From WJJR01 sp964440935 (GTDB lineage: Bacteria > Zixibacteria > MSB-5A5 > WJJR01), in contig CAYTTY010000003.1 of NCBI GenBank assembly GCA_964440935.1, forward strand, positions 108,424 through 172,423: 64,000 bases of DNA, read 5' to 3'. This document shows, piece by piece, positions 52,488 to 59,790 of the stretch. The position numbers and the translations under genes were made by a program. The notes below the pieces were generated by a model, which worked only from the letters and a program-made list of their open reading frames with translations, was not told the origin of the DNA and did no database searches. The first letter of the stretch is position 1. Every line of letters starts with the position of its first letter.

Positions 52488-53246
52488 ATGGCAAGTCGTG
52501 ATTTTGAAGGAAAAGTCGTTCTGGTGACCGGCGGGTCATCGGGCATCGGCGAAGCCTGTGTGTATGAATTTGCGCGACGTGGAGCGAAAGTGGTCATCAC
52601 TGATTTGGATGATGGCAAAGGTGAAGCCGTCACCACCGCGGTGAAGAGGGAGGGTGGCGAGGCTCTCTTTCTGCACGTTGATGTGTCAGAGCCCGAGGCG
52701 GTCGAGCAAATGGTTGCCGACACGGTTGCGGCATTCGGCGGGCTGGACTGTGCGGTCAACAATGCCGGAATCGGTGGTGAACTGAAACCGACCGGCGAAT
52801 ACACAATCGCGGCCTGGAAGAAAGTCATCGATGTGAATCTCAACGGCGTATTCTACTGCATGCGATATGAGATTCCCAGAATGCTCGCCGGGGGCGGCGG
52901 TGTGATTGTGAACATGGGTTCGATACTGGGAGCCGTTGGTTTTGCGACCGCCCCGGCATATGTCGCCGCGAAGCATGGATTATTGGGGCTGACCAAGGCG
53001 GCCGCGCTGGAATATGCCGCGCAGGGAATCCGGATCAACTCCATCGGCCCCGCATTCATAAAAACGCCGCTTGTGACGGATACAATGGACGACGAGACGC
53101 TGACACATCTCGCCGGATTGCATGCGGTCGGACGACTCGGCGAGCCGGAGGAGGTCGCAGTCTTGGTCGCGTTTCTGTGCTCGGATCAGGCGTCGTTCAT
53201 GACCGGAGGATACTATCTCGTCGATGGGGGATACACGGCGCGATAG
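52488..53246 (+). CDS. Short-chain dehydrogenase/reductase (classical SDR)
   Basis: A 252-residue NAD(P)-dependent oxidoreductase. The Rossmann motif TGGSSGIG is at 14-21, NNAG at about 91-94, catalytic Ser145, and Tyr158-x3-Lys162 in APAYVAAKHG. The C-terminal region (GPAFIKTPLV) and the last strand (GGYYLVDGGYTAR) are standard for glucose-1-dehydrogenase-like members. Asp39 at the end of strand 2 (VVITDLDD) suggests NAD rather than NADP. The substrate is unknown. GAGAGGG precedes the ATG. A G+C-rich palindrome lies downstream at about 53376-53408 (GGCCGTGC...GCACGGCC) between the convergent genes. Confidence 0.93.
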   Translation: MASRDFEGKVVLVTGGSSGIGEACVYEFARRGAKVVITDLDDGKGEAVTTAVKREGGEALFLHVDVSEPEAVEQMVADTVAAFGGLDCAVNNAGIGGELKPTGEYTIAAWKKVIDVNLNGVFYCMRYEIPRMLAGGGGVIVNMGSILGAVGFATAPAYVAAKHGLLGLTKAAALEYAAQGIRINSIGPAFIKTPLVTDTMDDETLTHLAGLHAVGRLGEPEEVAVLVAFLCSDQASFMTGGYYLVDGGYTAR

Positions 53247-53429
53247 ACCAACGGCTTGTGGTCTGGAGGTTCCCCCACTTCGCCTCAGAGGAGCACGAAC
53301 AGAGACCGTGTCACTGCTCCCAGCAATCGAAAGTGGCCGCTGTGTGCGATCCTGCAACGCGCCCTACGACTGAAGCGGCCGTGCAGGTCAAAACGACCCG
53401 CACGGCCTGCGAGGATGTGGCGAAATCGA

Positions 53430-54536
53430 CTACTTCTTGGTGCAAATGTAGTAGCAATTCTGCACATCATGGGGCAGCCGCTCGATCGCGTTGAGCTTGA
53501 ACCCCGCTTCATCGAGCATCTTCCTGGCGGTGTCCTCGCCCCACATCGTGCCCAATCCCATGCCACCCTGCGCGAGCGAGACTGTCATGCAGTGCAGCGT
53601 CGAGACCGTATACAGCAGCGGTCCGACTGGGTGAGCAGCATTCTCGTGATGGTGGCTCGATCCGGCAATGTCCTGCATGAGAAACATGCCGCCGTCGCGC
53701 AGCGACTTGTGCACGTTGCGCAGCACGACATCGGGCCGCGCCTGATCGTGAATGACGTCAAACCCGGTAATAAGATCATAGGCATTCGGCTCATCGAGTT
53801 CGACCAGATCACGCACCTCAAAACGCACATTGGTATTCCCCTGTTCGCGCGCCTCGTTGTTGGCGTAGTCGATCTGGTGGTCGAGCAAATCGTAGCCGAC
53901 GAAACGGCTGTTGGGAAATGTCTTCGCCATCAGGTTGAGTGCTTTGCCGCGTCCGCAGCCGATGTCGAGCACAGTGATGCCCCGCTTGAGTTTGTCGACC
54001 ACACCGGGCGCCAGCGGAAGAATTTGATCGATCAGCACCGGCAGCACCGATTGTCCGCTGTCCTCGGCCATGATCTCAGCGAAACGGGTGAACTCCGAAT
54101 ACGGCACACCGCCGCCGTTGCGGAAACAGTCGATCACCTTATCTTCCACCGCACCCAACTGTCCGAGGTATTGCATCAGCACGCCAATGTTGTCGGCCGG
54201 ATTGGCGCGTGTGAGTGATGCGGCGTGCTCGGGTGGAAGCGAATAGCGCGGCGCATCGCCATTGCTGCCGACATGGCACTCGACCACCCCGCCGGTGGTC
54301 ATCGCGCCGAGCCATTCACGCACGTACCGTTCATTCAGCCCGGCCGCGTCGGCGATCTCCTGACTGGTCGATGGGGGCAGCGTGCGCATCGTGTCGAACA
54401 GCCCGACACGGTGGCCGATCGATCCCATAATGGCAATCGCGCCGCCGTTCATCATGTCGATCAGACGGTTGGTAAACGCTTCTGCTTTCTGTGCGTCGAA
54501 CACCGTGTCCCGCTTTTCGATCGTTGCGTTTGTCAT
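53430..54536 (-). CDS. SAM-dependent methyltransferase with N-terminal winged-helix domain
   Basis: A 368-residue protein. The N-terminal 100 residues look like the dimerisation/winged-helix part of O-methyltransferase-type enzymes (STSQEIADAAGLNERYVREWLGAMTTGGVVE). The class I methyltransferase core then starts with ITVLDIGCGRGKALNLMAK, and motif II/III regions RFVGYDLLDHQIDYA and DLITGFDVIHDQARPDVVLRNVHKSLRDGG. The form matches a family often annotated simply as class I SAM-dependent methyltransferase, with small-molecule substrates. AAAAGGAGA precedes the ATG. It is a single gene, converging on the SDR. Confidence 0.85.
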   Translation of the reverse strand: MTNATIEKRDTVFDAQKAEAFTNRLIDMMNGGAIAIMGSIGHRVGLFDTMRTLPPSTSQEIADAAGLNERYVREWLGAMTTGGVVECHVGSNGDAPRYSLPPEHAASLTRANPADNIGVLMQYLGQLGAVEDKVIDCFRNGGGVPYSEFTRFAEIMAEDSGQSVLPVLIDQILPLAPGVVDKLKRGITVLDIGCGRGKALNLMAKTFPNSRFVGYDLLDHQIDYANNEAREQGNTNVRFEVRDLVELDEPNAYDLITGFDVIHDQARPDVVLRNVHKSLRDGGMFLMQDIAGSSHHHENAAHPVGPLLYTVSTLHCMTVSLAQGGMGLGTMWGEDTARKMLDEAGFKLNAIERLPHDVQNCYYICTKK

Positions 54537-54600
54537 GGCTCTTCTCCTTTTCGTATTGTGAGTGTATTCAGTAACCTCACAGAATTCCGATGAGATTGAA

Positions 54601-55446
54601 CTACGTGTCAGTTCCGGTCTGCGCTTCGAACAGATAATTCGGGCGGTGGTAGACCTCCGTGAAGCCGCAGCGGATCAGATTGCGCTTGGAGATTGATGGT
54701 TTTACCGTACGGTCTTCGGCGGTTTCGGTGACCAGCGTGCGTACACCGGCGGCGGCCGCGTCGCGAATGCGCCGTTCGATGAGCGCCGTCTGCGCGCCGC
54801 GTCCGCGGAAATCGGGATGCGTGCTGGCGAAATCGAGCCAGGCCGATTCACCGTCGATGAACATTCCGCCGGTGGCAACCGGTTGGTCATCGATGTAGGC
54901 GAGATAAAAGCGCCAACCGGGGCGGCCAATGACCGCGGCGATCCACGGTGCGATGACATCGGGCCAATCAAACGCCGCGACAAACAGCTCGGCGAAGAGT
55001 GTTGCGCGCTCCGGGCCGATCTGCTCAACACGAACGTCGCCGGCCTTCAATGGGAACGCGTCGGGGTCGCGCACCAGCTTCACCCAGTTGTTGTAATGAC
55101 GGAAACCACGTTCGACCAGCCAGTCGGGCAGTGTCGACGGTGCCGCGTCCGGAGCAAGTTGAACAAAGAACCGGCCAACGTCGGCGTCGGTGTACGCATC
55201 GATCAGATCATCGATCTGCGCTGGTTCGGCGGCATCACCCACACCAAGGCCCAGGACGCGATTGAACGCGAGCACGTCGACCTGCGATACGATTCCGGCA
55301 ACGGCGGATCCGACCGTCAGCGATTGGATACCGGCGGCCCGGGCAACTTCACCGCTCGCGGCGGCGTAGAGGTCGGCCCACGCCAGCCGTTCGATCCGTT
55401 CCAGGTCGTGCGTGAGTCGGGTTGTCTGAACAGTTGTGGTTGTCAT
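54601..55446 (-). CDS. GNAT family N-acetyltransferase
   Basis: A 281-residue protein with a degenerate N-terminal half and a C-terminal GNAT domain. The acetyl-CoA-binding region reads ASTHPDFRGRGAQTALIERRIRDAAAAG (motif A, R/Q-x-x-G-x-G/A as RGRGAQ), followed by TLVTETAE and a conserved end FTEVYHRPNYLFE. The acceptor is unknown. GGAGG lies about 6 nt before the ATG. The gene is 64 nt downstream of the methyltransferase start, on the same strand; a two-gene unit is possible. Two direct repeats, possible operators, lie 75-110 nt upstream. Confidence 0.82.
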   Translation of the reverse strand: MTTTTVQTTRLTHDLERIERLAWADLYAAASGEVARAAGIQSLTVGSAVAGIVSQVDVLAFNRVLGLGVGDAAEPAQIDDLIDAYTDADVGRFFVQLAPDAAPSTLPDWLVERGFRHYNNWVKLVRDPDAFPLKAGDVRVEQIGPERATLFAELFVAAFDWPDVIAPWIAAVIGRPGWRFYLAYIDDQPVATGGMFIDGESAWLDFASTHPDFRGRGAQTALIERRIRDAAAAGVRTLVTETAEDRTVKPSISKRNLIRCGFTEVYHRPNYLFEAQTGTDT

Positions 55447-55522
55447 GATCGCCTCCTTCAGCTCGCTTCAACCAGAATCCACAGGCAAAAGTCGACCTTT
55501 TAACTCCTCTTAACAATCGTGG

Positions 55523-55558
55523 GACTACCGTATTTGCCGGGCAGGATTACCGTATTGC
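55523..55558 (-). promoter_or_regulatory. Direct repeat upstream of the GNAT gene, candidate operator
   Basis: GACTACCGTATTTGC (55523-55537) and GATTACCGTATTGC (55545-55558) are near copies spaced 22 bp apart, about two helical turns, on the same face of the DNA. They lie upstream of the GNAT start (55446) and near the LuxR-type regulator gene. Confidence 0.35.
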
Positions 55559-55615
55559 AGATTAAGATGTTGCAGGAGAGAGGATTAGGGCATGGTGTAT
55601 CACTGGCCTTGGGAG

Positions 55616-55697
55616 GTGTGTTGAAAATTTCATAGGTGCACCGCGTAGGTCCGGCTCTTAGCCGGACCGGTGCGGCTACGAGCCGCACCTACGCGGG
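55616..55697 (+). repeat. R2 hairpin repeat, copy 1 (most complete)
   Basis: Head GTGTTGAAAATTTC, about 20 nt, then the outer arm CCGCGTA, hairpin GGTCCGGCT-ctt-AGCCGGACC, hairpin GGTGCGGCT-acg-AGCCGCACC and outer arm TACGCGG. It folds as a three-way cruciform. It lies in the 356-nt gap between the LuxR-type and GNAT genes; nothing coding is seen there. Confidence 0.75.
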
Positions 55698-55802
55698 GTT
55701 ACAATCCTCTCGATTGGTGCACGGAGGTGTCGCCCCGATGCCACCCGCGTCAACGCCTCTACGCGGCTTCGTGTGTCGGATCACATACCTGTCGGCTGCT
55801 CG

Positions 55803-58685
55803 TTACAACAACCCCAACTCTCCCGCCTTGTGCACCGCTTCGGTGCGGCTGCGAACATCGAGTCGATTAAGCACATTGGCGACATGCATGTCGACCGTGC
55901 GGGTGCTCAAGAAGAGCTTTTCGGCGACTTCTTTGTTGGTCATTCCCTTGGCCAAGAGGCGCACGATATCCAATTGACGCCGGGTCAAGCCGGCGCGGCG
56001 GGATCGGTCGGGGGTGTCGGCGGAACGCTCTTCGTCGACCGGTGCACCGCGTGTTTCCAGCTCATTGGCAATCAGCGACGCGAGTGGCCGTGCGCCGAGA
56101 TTGCGGGCAATCCGATACGCCTGACTCAATGTGTCAATGCTGCGTTGCGAATGACCGGCCCGATGTAAGGCGATACCACCCCGCAGTTGCGACTTCGCCA
56201 CCTCGAGCGGCAGCCCCAATTTCTCCAATAGGATTGCTGATTGTTGGAAGTGACGCGCCGCTTCATTGTAATCGTTGTTTCGCATCGCGGCTTCACCCAG
56301 TGTGTGGGCCACGGCGGCGACCACTTCCTGGCTGCTCGACGTGGACGCCAAATCAGTCAGCGCGTTGACACACTGCGACAGTTCCGCATCGGCTTCATGC
56401 GTGGCAAAGAAGGTCGACGCCGACCGCAAAGCCGGTATCAGATCATGGCGATCTTCGGTCTTGCTCCAACCGTCGAGGATATCGCGATAGTGCCGGTCAG
56501 CCAGGTCATCGTCATCCTCGTATTCAGCGAGCGCCGCAATTGCCCAGGTGTTCAGCAATTGCATGACGGGCGACCCGTGACGGCGCGCTTCGGCATTGGC
56601 TTCGTTCAGCATGCGACGGGCCACCCGCGTTTCACCACGATGCGTGCGAATGGCGGCGATCACCCCGGCGGCCACGGCCTTTGAACCGGGTGGTGCATGT
56701 TCATCGTTCACGACGTCATTGCATGTCTCAATCGCCCGTTTCCATTCGCCTGTGTAGAACAAGATGTACGACATGCAACTCAGGCAGATCTGAGCGTTGG
56801 CATCGGCGCCGGCGCTGCGGCAATAATCGTAGGCGGTGATGTAGGCATCTTTGGCCGACCCGTACTCACCGGCGTATTCGAGTGTGCTGGCCAATCGTCG
56901 GTAAATCTCGGACGCGGCCTCGGTCAGATCATGTTGCAGCGCCAGCGCCAGCGCCCGCTGAGCCGTTTCGCGTCCGTTTTGATACTCGCCCAGCATCGCC
57001 AGGACATTTCCCTGCAATCCTAAGGCACGCGATTCAGTGTCGTAGTTGCTGGCTTCGTGCGCCAATTGTTCGGCGATGCGTGCCGACTCCAGCGCGGCCG
57101 ACAGATGCATCGCCGCCGTGTACCGTCCGGCAACCGTTAAGTGTTCGATGGCAGCATCGTCTGCCCGGCTCGCTTGTCGGAAATGGTTGGCGGCAATCAG
57201 TCGGGTATCGATCGATTGGTCCCAAAGACTCTGCAAACCGTACAGTGTGGCCAACTGCCGGTACGCGTGGCCCAGCCGCTCATGGTCAAATCCGACAGAT
57301 GGGCTGTTAACAAATTCGCGCCACGCTCGTACGGCGTCGTTGAGTTGGCCGCTGACCTGCGCGCAATGCGCCATGCGCTCGAGGGCTTTCAGTCGCTCGT
57401 CTTCATCGTCATCCTCCGGCCAGATGTCGAGAGCCCGCGCGGCCGATTCGGCCGCGTCGCGATAGGCGTGCAGACGGCACGAATGATCGGCTGCACTCAT
57501 CAACGCGCGGCGGGCTTTCTCCAGTTCATTGGCTGCCAGCCAGTGCGAGGCGATCAACTCGGCATCGGCACCGCGTGTTTCGAGGTAGGCCCCGATCTGA
57601 CGGTGCAGTGCCCGCCGCCGCGACCAGGTGATTTCGCTCTGAATCGCTTCGCGAATCAGCGTGTGTTTAAAGGCGCCCGTCGACGGTCCCGTTTCGACGA
57701 GCAGACGGCGCTCCAGCAATGGTTCGAGGTGTTCCTCGTGCCCTGTCAATGACACGATCATGTTGAAGTCGAACTCCAGTCCCGCCGTGGCTGCCATTTC
57801 CAACACTTCACGCGTTTCAATCGGGAGATTCTCGAGTTGGAGTAAGACGGCATCACGAATGCTCTCCGGAATCGGGACTGATTCACCGGGGCTCAATTCC
57901 AGTCCGTCGTCACCATCCTGTAATCGTCCCGTTGTGTGCAGGGTATGCGTCGACTCTTCAATGTAGAGGGGAATGCCCTGTGTGCGCGTGTAGATCTCAT
58001 CGACAAGTTGTGGCGAGGGTGGCGACGGCAGGCAATGAACGATCAACGTGTGGGTGTGCTCACGTGTCAGGGAGCCGATGGTGAAATCCCGGAGCAGATG
58101 GGCGCGGCGCAGTTCGGTGCGCAGCCGCCGCATCGGGTGTGTGCGGGTAATTTCGTCGCTGCGATAGGTCGCCAGCATCAGCACACGCACCGACCGCAAC
58201 CGTTCGGCCAGTTCCGGTAGTAACTCGAAGGTGGCATTGTCTGCCCAGTGCAGATCGTCGAGGCGAATCGCGCAGCCATCGAGGTCGGCCAAGTGATGGA
58301 GCGCCTGTCCGATGGTATCGGCCAGTATCTCGCGCGTCGACTCGGACACCCCGGTGTCCAGCTCGGGCAACAACAGCCCCAATGCCGGCAGCGACTGCTT
58401 CAGTTCGTCTCTGACCGCCGGTTGCTTGCGAATCCAGGTGCGCAGCACGCCGACAATGGGACCATACGGTGGTGATGTGCCCTCACGCGTACGCGCAATG
58501 TAGACCGGAAGCGGAGATCGGTTCAGCGCCTCCACAGCCAGTCGGGTTTTGCCGATACCCGCCTCTCCCGATATCAACACCAGCCCACCACGACCCGCGT
58601 TCGCCTCATCGAGCGCACGCGCCAGATCGGCCAATTCCTGCTGACGTCCGACCAGTTCGGGTTCTGATGTCGGGTGTGATATCAT
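55803..58685 (-). CDS. LAL-type LuxR family transcriptional regulator (AAA ATPase plus TPR plus HTH)
   Basis: A protein of about 960 residues of the MalT/LAL type. The N-terminal ATPase has Walker A GEAGIGKT (about 40-47) after ELVGRQQELADLARAL, and a Walker B region CAIRLDDLHWAD. A long middle of TPR-like helices follows (residues about 400-860, with patterns such as AESAARALDIWPED and YNEAARHFQQSAILLEKLG). The C-terminal LuxR HTH is LTRRQLDIVRLLAKGMTNKEVAEKLFLSTRTVDMHV. It should sense a ligand and bind DNA as an ATP-dependent activator. The ATG at 58685 is preferred over a TTG at 58697. Its targets may include the adjacent GNAT gene, but this is unproven. Confidence 0.92.
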   Translation of the reverse strand: MISHPTSEPELVGRQQELADLARALDEANAGRGGLVLISGEAGIGKTRLAVEALNRSPLPVYIARTREGTSPPYGPIVGVLRTWIRKQPAVRDELKQSLPALGLLLPELDTGVSESTREILADTIGQALHHLADLDGCAIRLDDLHWADNATFELLPELAERLRSVRVLMLATYRSDEITRTHPMRRLRTELRRAHLLRDFTIGSLTREHTHTLIVHCLPSPPSPQLVDEIYTRTQGIPLYIEESTHTLHTTGRLQDGDDGLELSPGESVPIPESIRDAVLLQLENLPIETREVLEMAATAGLEFDFNMIVSLTGHEEHLEPLLERRLLVETGPSTGAFKHTLIREAIQSEITWSRRRALHRQIGAYLETRGADAELIASHWLAANELEKARRALMSAADHSCRLHAYRDAAESAARALDIWPEDDDEDERLKALERMAHCAQVSGQLNDAVRAWREFVNSPSVGFDHERLGHAYRQLATLYGLQSLWDQSIDTRLIAANHFRQASRADDAAIEHLTVAGRYTAAMHLSAALESARIAEQLAHEASNYDTESRALGLQGNVLAMLGEYQNGRETAQRALALALQHDLTEAASEIYRRLASTLEYAGEYGSAKDAYITAYDYCRSAGADANAQICLSCMSYILFYTGEWKRAIETCNDVVNDEHAPPGSKAVAAGVIAAIRTHRGETRVARRMLNEANAEARRHGSPVMQLLNTWAIAALAEYEDDDDLADRHYRDILDGWSKTEDRHDLIPALRSASTFFATHEADAELSQCVNALTDLASTSSSQEVVAAVAHTLGEAAMRNNDYNEAARHFQQSAILLEKLGLPLEVAKSQLRGGIALHRAGHSQRSIDTLSQAYRIARNLGARPLASLIANELETRGAPVDEERSADTPDRSRRAGLTRRQLDIVRLLAKGMTNKEVAEKLFLSTRTVDMHVANVLNRLDVRSRTEAVHKAGELGLL

Positions 58686-58784
58686 GGTTCGATACAAACG
58701 CGTTGGCCGTGTTCTCTCAGATCAGGTACGTAACACCAACCGTCCGGTTTCTTCAAGGCGATTGAGGAAGGATAACGGGGGTCC

Positions 58785-58828
58785 TGAAAAGAAAACGGCC
58801 AATCCTCCCCTCAAGGAGAATCGGCCGC
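58785..58828 (-). terminator. Intrinsic terminator of the OsmC-like gene
   Basis: On the minus strand CGGCCGATTCTCC-TTGA-GGGGAGGATTGGCCG is followed by TTTTCTTTTC, about 25 nt past the OsmC stop at 58852. Confidence 0.85.
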
Positions 58829-58851
58829 ATTGGGATACCAGAAGCCCGCGC

Positions 58852-59427
58852 CTACTCCATCCGCTCGTATTTGACCGCAATCGGCACACCTTTGGTCACC
58901 GAATCGAACGACGGTGACAGGCTGGGCGCCACGCGCATCAGTTCATCGAGCTGCTCCTGCGGCGCGTCGGATTTCACGCGGAAGTTCATGCGGATCTGCT
59001 GGTATCCGGGACGGACGCTCTTGTCGAGTCCCAGGAATCCCTGGATGTCGATGTCGCCGTCGACACTCGATTCGAGTTCATCGATCCGGATACCCTTGGC
59101 GGCGGCGTGGTAGATGATTGCGGTCGTCACGCACCCGGTGACCGCAGTGATCAGGTACTCGACCGGGTTGGGACCATTGTCGCGGCCGAGCAGGATCGGC
59201 GGCTCGTCGGCATCGAGCACAAACGATTGTTCACGCGTGTGGTCTTCCTTGCCGCCGTGGTAGGTGTTGATCGTGGCACGATTGTGCCCGCCGTCGAACC
59301 ACTCGTTGTTCAGCTTGAAACGGAACTTGGCGATCACCTTGTCGTTCTTGATCTTCTCGATCGTCTCGAATAACTGCTGGACATCGACGCCGTTGACGGT
59401 CCGGGTTTGGGTGGCTTCCATCGTCAT
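58852..59427 (-). CDS. OsmC/Ohr family protein
   Basis: A 191-residue OsmC-family protein. The motif DNGPNPVEYLITAVTGCVTTAIIYHAAAKGI holds the first catalytic Cys (about residue 99), preceded by FVLDADEPPILLGRD. In the second motif, where OsmC/Ohr peroxidases have a second Cys in a C-P context, this protein has VAPSLSPSFDSV, with Ala/Ser instead of Cys. A standard two-Cys peroxidase cycle is therefore unlikely. It could use an external thiol, or have another role. AAAGGAGG precedes the ATG. A sigma-54 promoter lies 62-79 nt upstream, beyond which is the activator gene. Confidence 0.88.
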   Translation of the reverse strand: MTMEATQTRTVNGVDVQQLFETIEKIKNDKVIAKFRFKLNNEWFDGGHNRATINTYHGGKEDHTREQSFVLDADEPPILLGRDNGPNPVEYLITAVTGCVTTAIIYHAAAKGIRIDELESSVDGDIDIQGFLGLDKSVRPGYQQIRMNFRVKSDAPQEQLDELMRVAPSLSPSFDSVTKGVPIAVKYERME

Positions 59428-59498
59428 GATCTCATCCTCCTTTGGGCACTTGCCCGTGTCTGGTTGGTGTTGTGTTCACTCACAACTGCCCGGACCTA

Positions 59499-59516
59499 TT
59501 GCAGCAGATGTGCCAA
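59499..59516 (-). promoter_or_regulatory. Sigma-54 (-24/-12) promoter of the OsmC-like gene
   Basis: The minus strand reads TTGGCACATCTGCTGCAA. The GG (-25/-24) and GC (-13/-12) are exactly 10 nt apart, and the hexamer TGGCAC is perfect; TTGCA is changed to CTGCA. The start site would be near 59489, 62 nt before the coding region. Confidence 0.75.
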
Positions 59517-59536
59517 ACTGGCCAGATGAAGCTATG

Positions 59537-59550
59537 TTGTTGTACAACAA
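59537..59550. promoter_or_regulatory. 14-bp palindrome upstream of the OsmC promoter
   Basis: TTGTTGTACAACAA, a perfect palindrome centred about 55 bp upstream of the predicted start site. It may be a site for an additional regulator or for a bending protein. Confidence 0.4.
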
Positions 59551-59585
59551 TGGAATATGACTTTCGGAATCCTTGATGAGGGCTT

Positions 59586-59616
59586 ACGAAATTTCGTTAG
59601 TCACGAAATCTCGTGA
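59586..59616. promoter_or_regulatory. Tandem palindromes, candidate enhancer for the sigma-54 activator
   Basis: ACGAAATTTCGT (59586-59597, perfect) and TCACGAAATCTCGTGA (59601-59616, 6-bp arms) share an ACGAAATYTCGT core with centres 17 bp apart. They lie 97-127 bp upstream of the predicted sigma-54 start, the usual enhancer distance. The rest of the 363-nt gap includes a perfect stem GGTGGCCGCGATC-TGT-GATCGCGGCCACC near 59741-59770 that ends close to the activator gene stop. Confidence 0.6.
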
Positions 59617-59790
59617 GTGGGGTGGCGAGATTCCGGGAAGAGGAGTGACCACCAAACGGACCGCCGAGCCCTTCAGGGTGAGCCAGTCGAATCCCAGCTC
59701 GGCGTGTTGTGGGGTTTTCGAGGATGTTCGGCAGGAAGAATGGGTGGCCGCGATCTGTGATCGCGGCCACCCGGCAAGGGTTGGTTGCAA

